Source: a virus. Taken from it: a stretch of DNA of 44,569 nucleotides. Of this stretch, positions 39,461-44,569 are shown in pieces. The notes under the pieces were generated by a model. That model saw only the letters and a program-made list of their open reading frames with translations. It made no database searches and had not been told where the DNA came from. The stretch lies in the IMG/VR virus record IMGVR_UViG_3300036894_000035, positions 1 through 44,569 of that record; one strand, written 5' to 3'. The stretch's first letter is position 1, and each line of letters begins with the position of its first letter. Position numbers and translations under genes: made by a program.

Positions 39461-39711
39461 AGACCCCCCGGGCTCCCCGGCCCCCCGCCCTCTTCGGCCA
39501 AAAGTAGGACCCTAAGTCAATGGCACATCAGTGTTAGCTGAGTAGGAAGAAAGTGGAATGGGTTTGCACATCAGTGGGGGTAATAGGTTACTGATGGGTG
39601 AGGCGCTTTGGTCAGGGGGAAGATTATTATTGGTGTGACTTAGGTAATGTCTTCGAGCCCCCCTTGGTCGCGGGCTGCGCCCGCTCCCATCGCTGTTCAC
39701 TTCAAGCAGAT
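39461..39711. other. Noncoding region left of the iterons
   Basis: No convincing gene: a 62-codon minus frame exists but is Pro/Ser/Arg-rich without a ribosome site. The segment holds a C-rich stretch (39466-39490) and the hairpin GCGGGC-TGC-GCCCGC (39670-39684). Possibly part of the origin. Confidence 0.5.
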
Positions 39712-39957
39712 GGGGACAATGGGGACATATACGTGTTTCAACTCAATTGAATCGATAACTTCGTTAGTCATCAAATTGTCCCCACGTGATTACGAGAGAG
39801 AGATTAAATCCTCTCTTATTATATAGTTATACCTATACAGGGGTTGGGGACATTCTTGGGGACAAAGCGGGGACTGGGGACGTTATTGTCCCCAAGAGTA
39901 GCGCATTTTGATGAAATGTCCCCAAGGTTGGCACCCATTGTCCCCTTACTTATCCCC
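39712..39957. repeat. Iteron cluster, candidate replication origin
   Basis: Eight exact GGGGACA copies, four forward (39712, 39721, 39846, 39858) and four reverse as TGTCCCC (39777, 39887, 39917, 39939), plus near copies at 39869, 39876 and 39951. A fuller consensus is TGGGGACAWT. Between the groups lies an AT-rich stretch (39796-39836) with an inverted repeat AGAGAG...CTCTCT, suited to duplex opening. The cluster ends within the last codons of the prim-pol/ATPase gene. Repeated short sites beside a replication gene are the hallmark of iteron origins; function is inferred. Confidence 0.7.
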
Positions 39958-42216
39958 ACGCACTTTGACTCGCCCTTTGGCAAGCTCACTCATCTTGATC
40001 TTCTTCATGTCCCTCGCATCGCCATCATCATCGAACAGGGGTTCAGGGATGAGGGTTCCCATCTTGAGTAGCGCCTCAACGGTGCGAAGCATGAGGTCAG
40101 CATCGATCTTGCGGTGCCAACGATTGTCGTGAGATAGTCGTCGCCAGCTTCTAAACTCGGTGAGCGCACCATCCTTGATGAGGGCGGGCAAGAGCTTCGA
40201 GTCTGCGAATGCCGCCTGTCGGTTGTTCAACTCGGATTGAGAGGTCACAAACTTAGTCCTCAACACAGCTTGCCAATTCATGAATTCGATAGCACCGACC
40301 ATGTAATCATGATCGACCTCGCTGCGGCCAGAAGCACTGGCTGTCAGGCAAGCGATCTTCATCGCATTCTGCACCAGCCGATTGCCCTTGTTACCTTCCT
40401 TAGCCCATTGGTCCTGTTGGGCATCAATAGCTGCTTGCGCTTCATCTGTGATCGTGGTCACGAAGCCGCAATCGCTGTTGTTCGCCTTAGCCATCATCTC
40501 TTCGCTTGGCTCATCGAGGTCAACGTCGTTGCGGGAGATGTAATGCCAAGGACGGTAGGTGAATGGTTGGTTGGTATAGCCGATCAGGAAGCGTTGGTAC
40601 AAGCCATGCGCTGTGCTCTGTGAGAATAGCTCAACGAACCTACTCGTATCCTCTTCGTCCGCTGGCAACCCACCAATCCATGAGAGCCGACAGTTGACTG
40701 TGATGTTGTCCTTGCCATCTGGCTTAATGTATTCGTTGTCATCCCATAAGCCGCACAGCTTGCTTGCGAGCGTACTGCAATCCATGGTGGTCTTGCCCAA
40801 CACATCGTTGATTTCGCTGGTCTGAAGCAAGAGCTTGCGGAACCCGGGAATCCTTGGTGGTTTGGAGCCGCGCTTTTCGCTCTTACCAGCGTGGTCACCA
40901 AGGGTGCGAGTGAGTTGCATATCGCCGCCTATGTCAGCCTTGAGGTAATCGAGATTCTTGCGAAGCTCAACGCTCTGTACCGCACGATCTATTGCAACGC
41001 TCTTGCCCGCACCAGATGAGCCAACGAGCACAACGTAGAGATTCAATCGATTGTCGAGCATCCTGTCGAACAGTGGTTTGGCACTAAATGCCGCCAGTAT
41101 AGCTGGGTAGGCGAAGCCAAGGGGCACCTGCATCGCTCGTGCCAACTCACCAAGCTTGCCTCTCATGCACGACTCTGGCATTTCGAGGCTATACTCTGGT
41201 GCAACTTGAGTTGTAACTTCGGTTGTGGGGGCAACGGGCGTCTCGACCTCATGCTCAAGCGTGGCGTGCTCAAGCCCGCACGCACAGTTTGGTTTGTAGC
41301 ACTTTTCGGTGGGGGTGATTTCATGTTGTATACAGGATGGTTCGATGCTGGTAACAGCATCCGCATCCTCGAAGTCCGCATCGATCATGACCTCATCTTC
41401 AGGCCATATTGCACCTGTGTATTTCTCGCCTTTCTTCTCGTTCATGAAGGCGATCAATCCTCCTATGGTCATGTTGCTGCCATCACAACCAGCGGCTAAA
41501 TCCTTCCAACCAAGGTGCTCACCATCGTAGTAGAACCCACAACACAGATCGATCTTGCCTTCCGACGTGTGCGGTGCGCCCTTCACTGGGCAATTGAGCG
41601 GTGAGTGCCAATCGCCGTTGTGATTCATGGGCTCAAGCTCGAAGAAGTCAACAAAGTCGTCCCAATCGAAATCCTCATCGAGTGTGACCATGCCCTTGAG
41701 CACAGTCTTGGGCGCTCTATTCTTCTCAATCCAATCCGCAAGCTCATCTGGGAACGGGATAGGTGGAACGTTGTGATAGAACTTGTACACGCCGCCATCA
41801 TCACGAGTGCAGCCGGGAGCGCACACACTTAGGTTGTTGCTCTTCAACTCGAATATCGTGCCCTCAGCGTCCTTGATGGTGACATTGCCAAGTGCCCGCG
41901 ATCTGTCTGTTGGCGTGAAGAACAAATGATAGCCGTGAGGACTCTTGCTGGTGAGTGTTTGCTCAAGCTCTGGGAATCCAATAGCTCGTGCGGCTTTGAG
42001 CCTGTCGAGATCGCCAATGGCAATCTGGTCTGGCTTGGCAACGCACACAAGGTTCCAATCATGGTAGCCATTCGAGTCCCATGCCTCAATCTGTGTTGGG
42101 TCTGTCGTGGCGAGGTTGGGCCAATCTTTGAGCGTTGATGCTCGTGCCCCGGGCTTGGCTGGAACTACAGGAATACCAAAGGCGATCAGTGGCGCTGCAA
42201 TGTCTTTAAGACTCAT
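39946..42216 (-). CDS. Replication protein: prim-pol primase with P-loop ATPase/helicase domain
   Basis: 756 residues. The start ATG at 42216 overlaps the upstream stop (TAATG) and follows GGAGAGG; an upstream in-frame ATG lacks this. Residues about 1-170 match bifunctional primase/polymerase (prim-pol): IPVVPAKPGARASTLKDWPN, the DxD-like IGDLDRLKAA and SPHGYHLFF. Residues about 195-260 form a CHC2-like zinc region (CPVKGAPH...CC...CDG). From about 360 there is a DUF3987-like ATPase with Walker A GSSGAGKS (399-406). It would prime and unwind phage DNA at the adjacent iteron origin. Confidence 0.85.
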   Translation of the reverse strand: MSLKDIAAPLIAFGIPVVPAKPGARASTLKDWPNLATTDPTQIEAWDSNGYHDWNLVCVAKPDQIAIGDLDRLKAARAIGFPELEQTLTSKSPHGYHLFFTPTDRSRALGNVTIKDAEGTIFELKSNNLSVCAPGCTRDDGGVYKFYHNVPPIPFPDELADWIEKNRAPKTVLKGMVTLDEDFDWDDFVDFFELEPMNHNGDWHSPLNCPVKGAPHTSEGKIDLCCGFYYDGEHLGWKDLAAGCDGSNMTIGGLIAFMNEKKGEKYTGAIWPEDEVMIDADFEDADAVTSIEPSCIQHEITPTEKCYKPNCACGLEHATLEHEVETPVAPTTEVTTQVAPEYSLEMPESCMRGKLGELARAMQVPLGFAYPAILAAFSAKPLFDRMLDNRLNLYVVLVGSSGAGKSVAIDRAVQSVELRKNLDYLKADIGGDMQLTRTLGDHAGKSEKRGSKPPRIPGFRKLLLQTSEINDVLGKTTMDCSTLASKLCGLWDDNEYIKPDGKDNITVNCRLSWIGGLPADEEDTSRFVELFSQSTAHGLYQRFLIGYTNQPFTYRPWHYISRNDVDLDEPSEEMMAKANNSDCGFVTTITDEAQAAIDAQQDQWAKEGNKGNRLVQNAMKIACLTASASGRSEVDHDYMVGAIEFMNWQAVLRTKFVTSQSELNNRQAAFADSKLLPALIKDGALTEFRSWRRLSHDNRWHRKIDADLMLRTVEALLKMGTLIPEPLFDDDGDARDMKKIKMSELAKGRVKVRGDK

Positions 42217-42482
42217 TAGCCTCTCCAATGGATGCAGCGATCAGATGGACGCCGATCTTGTGGTGAATACAGTTTTTCATACTGTGGGCGGCAATCGTCG
42301 CAGATTGCGATGGGGTAGACAAGCTCTTCGATCTTGGGGCCGCGTTTGCGTCTGGACAATCCAAGTTCGCCTCGAAGCCTGTAGAGGTAAGTTGGACTCA
42401 CCCCCAACGCTTTGCCCATTGCTGCGTAGGTCAGCATCGGGCGTAGTTCATGCATTTGTTTGAATCTCGTGCGAAGGTTCAT
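42216..42482 (-). CDS. HTH protein with C-terminal zinc motif, first gene of the replication operon
   Basis: 88 residues. LTYAAMGKALGVSPTYLYRL is a helix-turn-helix, followed by a basic linker (GLSRRKRGPK) and CDDC...CIHW, a possible zinc site. The ATG at 42482 is six bases from a GAGTATTAG box with no ribosome site, so leaderless translation is likely. The stop overlaps the primase start. It may regulate its own divergent promoter or deliver the primase to the origin. Confidence 0.75.
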   Translation of the reverse strand: MNLRTRFKQMHELRPMLTYAAMGKALGVSPTYLYRLRGELGLSRRKRGPKIEELVYPIAICDDCRPQYEKLYSPQDRRPSDRCIHWRG

Positions 42483-42488
42483 ATCTAC

Positions 42489-42548
42489 CTAATACTCGGT
42501 AGTCGAGAAATTGTTAACGGGTTTCTAAACTTTGGAGTATTGTATATA
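42489..42548. promoter_or_regulatory. Divergent promoter region of replication and small-gene operons
   Basis: Minus strand: TTAACA (42512-42517), 17 bases, TATTAG (42489-42494), then the ATG at 42482. Plus strand: TTAACG (42514-42519), 18 bases, TATTGT (42538-42543), overlapping TATATA, then the gene at 42561. The two -35 elements overlap within palindromic GTTAAC, so polymerases should compete. CTCG-GTAGT-CGAG (42495-42507) lies in the minus spacer and could be an operator. Confidence 0.6.
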
Positions 42549-42560
42549 GAGGACTCAGAA

Positions 42561-42761
42561 ATGTACGCACCTAATCACCCAACCAAAGCCGATTACGACG
42601 AAGCTCTCAGGGCCATCAAACTCACCCACTGGAAGCAATCACGGGACTACTACCAGCTAATCATCGACCGTTACCAGTATCAAAACCCACCGCAACGTGA
42701 TTGGGTTGCAGAGAAACGCATGACAGAGTTTCGCAAAATGAAAACAGGAAAAATCCAATGA
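42561..42761 (+). CDS. Small hypothetical protein, first gene of the + strand early operon
   Basis: 66 residues. ATG at 42561 is preceded by GAGGA with a 7-base spacer. The sequence (KADYDEALRAIKLTHWKQSR, then DYYQLIIDRYQYQNPP) is helical, charged and aromatic-rich. No family is recognised. The stop overlaps the next ATG (ATGA). Confidence 0.7.
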   Translation: MYAPNHPTKADYDEALRAIKLTHWKQSRDYYQLIIDRYQYQNPPQRDWVAEKRMTEFRKMKTGKIQ

Positions 42762-43093
42762 CCTTACACGGCAAGCTCTTCATCCGCATCCGTAAGCAGT
42801 TCTGGACTCTTCAGGGTGGGAAGCACCGAGGGCGCAGCGGCGGGCAGTTCACCAAATGGCTCCTGAATGAGGGCTTGAACGCAGGCACAGTGTACGTGTA
42901 CATCAAACTGGCTCAGACTGGCAAAGACGTGGGCGACAGACCATCTCGGCAGCGAATCACCTATTGGCAGGAGTTCGCCAAGAAGATCAAGAACGCCAAT
43001 GACCGCGAGCGCGTGGTGTTGCTCAGGGCCGCAGTGAGCTACTTGGTCACACTGTACAACATCCCAGCCAAGGTGAGGGTGAGTGCCGCGTGA
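42758..43093 (+). CDS. Basic hypothetical protein
   Basis: 111 residues from ATG 42758, overlapping the previous stop. Basic N-terminal part (MTLHGKLFIRIRKQFW, then GGKHRGRSGGQF) and helical remainder (YWQEFAKKIKNANDRERVVL). Probably nucleic-acid binding. No known family. Confidence 0.65.
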   Translation: MTLHGKLFIRIRKQFWTLQGGKHRGRSGGQFTKWLLNEGLNAGTVYVYIKLAQTGKDVGDRPSRQRITYWQEFAKKIKNANDRERVVLLRAAVSYLVTLYNIPAKVRVSAA

Positions 43094-43140
43094 TACGCAT
43101 TCCCCTCACTCAGCCGTTTGAAGCCCCAGAGGAGAAATAA
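43090..43140 (+). CDS. Possible 16-residue coupling peptide
   Basis: A GTG overlapping the upstream TGA (GTGA) opens a 16-codon frame (beginning MIRIPLTQPFEAP) whose TAA overlaps the next ATG (TAATG). The seamless overlaps on both sides are the only support. It may simply carry ribosomes to the next gene. Confidence 0.35.
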   Translation: MIRIPLTQPFEAPEEK

Positions 43141-43211
43141 TGGGATACGAGTTGGTTGTAATCACACCAGAGCAAGTTGAAGACATCATCACCACTAAGG
43201 AGACGGAATGA
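43140..43211 (+). CDS. 23-residue peptide
   Basis: ATG at 43140 has an excellent AGAGGAG ribosome site five bases upstream. The peptide begins MGYELVVITPEQVEDIITTK and ends with TGA overlapping the next ATG (43208). Strong translation signals make it likely to be made. Function is unknown. Confidence 0.5.
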   Translation: MGYELVVITPEQVEDIITTKETE

Positions 43212-43405
43212 AAATCACCGACAAATACCTGCTCAACGTTGCGGAATTGGTGTACGAGAGCATCTGCGTAGAGAAGAACGCAGAGGCCATCGCAATCCTC
43301 CGTAAGCTGATTGGTGATGCGAACGCTTCGCAACCACAGAGGAGAAGTAATGCCGTTGATAACGCGGCTTGGGTTCAACTCGGGATCAGGGTGCGACGTT
43401 CCTAA
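43208..43405 (+). CDS. Small hypothetical protein
   Basis: 65 residues, ATG preceded by AAGGAG and overlapping the previous stop. The first 40 residues form a helical domain (KYLLNVAELVYESICVEKNA, then EAIAILRKLIGDAN). The rest overlaps a second gene in another frame starting at 43350. No family is recognised. Confidence 0.6.
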   Translation: MKITDKYLLNVAELVYESICVEKNAEAIAILRKLIGDANASQPQRRSNAVDNAAWVQLGIRVRRS

Positions 43406-43433
43406 CAAATCTACTTGGGGAGCAATGGAATGA
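43350..43433 (+). CDS. 27-residue peptide overlapping the previous gene in another frame
   Basis: ATG at 43350 with an AGAGGAG ribosome site nearly identical to that at 43140. The frame (MPLITRLGFNSGSGCDVPNK onward) ends at TGA 43431-43433, which overlaps the next ATG at 43430 (ATGA). The signals are as good as those of its neighbours, and it overlaps the last 56 bases of the 43208 gene. Function is unknown. Confidence 0.45.
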   Translation: MPLITRLGFNSGSGCDVPNKSTWGAME

Positions 43434-43624
43434 ACAAGAAAATCGTAACGGTGAGTGACGGGCTGCTGCACTTCATGGAACGTGCTCGTGAATTGGCACG
43501 TAGGGTGGATCGCGGGGAGACCTTCGAGCCTTCGGTAGTCACCTATGTAGAGGTTAAGCCAACTGAAGTGGCTAACCATCTACTTGATGGAGATTTCGAT
43601 TCCGCCTTTGGAGACCAAAAATGA
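43430..43624 (+). CDS. Small hypothetical protein
   Basis: 64 residues from ATG 43430 (MNKKIVTVSDGLLHFMERAR), with GGGGAG 10 bases upstream and ATGA overlap to the peptide before it. Helical N-terminus, acidic C-terminus (NHLLDGDFDSAFGDQK). The stop overlaps the next ATG. No family is recognised. Confidence 0.6.
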   Translation: MNKKIVTVSDGLLHFMERARELARRVDRGETFEPSVVTYVEVKPTEVANHLLDGDFDSAFGDQK

Positions 43625-43941
43625 GATGGTATCTAAGATTCCGCATCAGATCGAGCGAGTTTCTCGGCTGGTCGCATGGCTTTGAGCTTGGCGAAAAGCC
43701 GTACAACTTTTTCTACTGTGGTTGTGGTTGCGAGACCATCAAGGGAATGCTTGGCGAAGGTGACGTGGGTGGGCTATGTGCTCACTGCGATCACGTCTAC
43801 GCCAAGACGACATGGTGCGAGGAAGCACAAGACTTGCACTTCGCTTACTGGTGTCCAACCTGCCCACCGGACCTACGCAAGTGGGCGATCAATGCCCTGC
43901 GTGGACTTGATCGTGCAGCCGAAGTCGGCACTTCCGACTGA
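43621..43941 (+). CDS. Cys-rich zinc-binding hypothetical protein
   Basis: 106 residues, ATGA overlap with the preceding gene. A cluster CGCGCE, then CAHCDH, a single C and CPTCPP would suit two zinc sites. The C-terminal helix is basic. The gene ends in an inverted repeat AGTCGG-CACTT-CCGACT (43923-43939) with no T run. Function is unknown. Confidence 0.65.
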   Translation: MRWYLRFRIRSSEFLGWSHGFELGEKPYNFFYCGCGCETIKGMLGEGDVGGLCAHCDHVYAKTTWCEEAQDLHFAYWCPTCPPDLRKWAINALRGLDRAAEVGTSD

Positions 43942-43954
43942 GTTACCTAAGTAA

Positions 43955-43999
43955 TGGCACTTCGGTGCCATAGACAGCAAAACTACAATGCGATACAAT
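43955..43999 (+). promoter_or_regulatory. Promoter of the integrase transcription unit with adjacent palindrome
   Basis: TAGACA (43971-43976), 17 bases, TACAAT (43994-43999): a good sigma-70-type promoter upstream of the gene at 44029 and, across the window junction, the integrase. TGGCAC-TTCG-GTGCCA (43955-43970), a perfect hairpin/palindrome, ends at the base before the -35 and could be an operator or a terminator stem for the preceding operon. Confidence 0.65.
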
Positions 44000-44028
44000 G
44001 TAGTTAGTTGCTGGGAGGCAACCATCGA

Positions 44029-44448
44029 ATGGAAACAGAGTTGACCTACACGCAGGAATGCAAACTTCGTGCCGCCGTGAAGCGGTTGAAATTCACGGAA
44101 GCTGAACTCATCGCAGGTAGTGCGGGACTCAGAGCCGTGGGTGAATGGGTTGACAATACGGATTGGGATTACTTCCCCCGTGGCAAGATGAATGCCATCA
44201 TCATTCGTGTACTTGGTCGTGAGTGGACACCATCAGTCCATAACGAGGATTGTCATGGCATCGAAAATTGCAGAGGCGGCAAATGGTACGGTTGCAAGAT
44301 GCACGACTGTAGTGACCCGCTGTGGGATGCCGCACTGAACCTCGCATTTGACGGTGATCGCACCTTTGAATTTGAATGCAGCATGGCTTTCTCAAGTGCC
44401 TGCAACGAGTATTGGAAGTCCAAGCATCCAGAGGCGGTGACCGCATGA
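44029..44448 (+). CDS. Cys-rich hypothetical protein upstream of integrase (complete copy)
   Basis: 139 residues from ATG 44029, preceded by GGGAGG ten bases upstream; a TTG seven codons earlier is in frame but lies before that ribosome site. Begins METELTYTQECKLRAAVKRL. The second half has HNEDCHGIENC and CKMHDC, then CSMAFSSAC, so metal binding or disulfides are likely. The stop overlaps the integrase start (ATGA). An excisionase or att-site accessory role is possible from position but no such motif is recognised. Confidence 0.75.
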   Translation: METELTYTQECKLRAAVKRLKFTEAELIAGSAGLRAVGEWVDNTDWDYFPRGKMNAIIIRVLGREWTPSVHNEDCHGIENCRGGKWYGCKMHDCSDPLWDAALNLAFDGDRTFEFECSMAFSSACNEYWKSKHPEAVTA

Positions 44449-44569
44449 CCGTCAACGAGACGCCCACCGCAACCAACCTCGTAAACGCCTACCTCACGAA
44501 GCTCGGTTTGTATCGCAAGAGCGGCACTCTTCGTGAAGCCAAAAGAATTCTCTTTGCAGCACTTCCATA
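44232..44569. repeat. Terminal direct repeat, right copy
   Basis: Matches 1-344 with a 6-base deletion relative to that copy and one substitution (C here, A there, just before the integrase ATG). Joining the copies closes the integrase operon: 43955 promoter, 44029 gene, integrase. Confidence 0.95.
44445..44569 (+). CDS. int: Integrase N-terminus, 3'-truncated copy
   Basis: First 41 codons of the integrase (MTVNETPTATNLVNAYLTKL onward), cut by the window end. Coding sequence is identical to 220-344. This confirms that the 44029 gene and the integrase are adjacent and overlapping in the true genome. Confidence 0.9.
   Translation, partial: MTVNETPTATNLVNAYLTKLGLYRKSGTLREAKRILFAALP

Noticed and set aside
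39512-39700. 62-codon minus frame between the origin and the 38846 gene
   Set aside because: Low-complexity Pro/Ser/Arg composition, no ribosome site, and it lies in repeat/hairpin-rich DNA better explained as origin-associated.
39712-39957. CRISPR array reading of the GGGGACA repeats
   Set aside because: Repeats are only 7-10 bases, occur in both orientations and at irregular spacing, which fits iterons and not CRISPR.
42216-42482. CI-like lysogeny repressor
   Set aside because: The protein has an HTH but lacks a LexA/CI-type C-terminal domain, and its zinc-like tail and operon position fit a replication accessory or local regulator.

Overview
The window looks like one essentially complete genome of a temperate tailed dsDNA bacteriophage, cut at an arbitrary point. 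Its first 344 and last 338 bases are the same locus, apart from an in-frame 6-base indel and one substitution. The unique length is therefore about 44.2 kb on a circular or terminally redundant map. The host cannot be read directly. Base composition is moderately GC-rich, and the fibre modules plus an ice-binding-type (DUF3494) domain are compatible with a soil or cold-environment bacterium such as an acidobacterium; this is a weak inference. No tape-measure, sheath or tail-tube gene is seen, and there are large Ala/Gly/Gln-rich internal-virion-like proteins, so a podovirus-like virion is most likely.

Layout. (1) 1-3.5 kb, mostly + strand: tyrosine integrase, two tRNA-like elements on the minus strand with identical downstream hairpin modules, a DUF3102-like gene with an apparent frameshift, a NusG/Spt5-like NGN-KOW protein, and a small zinc protein. 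(2) 3.5-35 kb, minus strand, read right to left: the late operon, with winged-helix protein, candidate small terminase, HNH nuclease, large terminase, small head proteins, portal, scaffold, major capsid protein, terminator, endonuclease VII-like protein, GroES-like co-chaperonin, connector genes, HNH, fibre, HNH, DUF3494 appendage protein, a 1476-residue virion protein, GNAT, internal virion proteins, further fibres, and a membrane-anchored protein. One tiny + strand membrane peptide gene with its own promoter sits inside. (3) 35-36.3 kb: an IS200/IS605-type element carrying tnpB. (4) 36.3-39.5 kb: accessory genes (HNH, a beta-class DNA methyltransferase, a small HTH protein). (5) 39.5-42.5 kb: an iteron-rich candidate replication origin next to a prim-pol/ATPase replication gene and a leaderless HTH gene. 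(6) 42.5-44.5 kb, + strand: a chain of small genes overlapping stop-to-start, leading through a good promoter into a Cys-rich gene and back into the integrase.

Working together: divergent promoters at 42.5 kb separate the replication module from the small-gene/integrase arm. The late operon builds the virion. GroES probably assists capsid folding. The NusG-like protein is a candidate antiterminator for the long late operon, which contains a strong intrinsic terminator right after the capsid gene. At least six mobile endonuclease-type genes (four HNH, one endonuclease VII-like, one TnpB) interrupt core modules. No recognisable endolysin or CI-type repressor was found.
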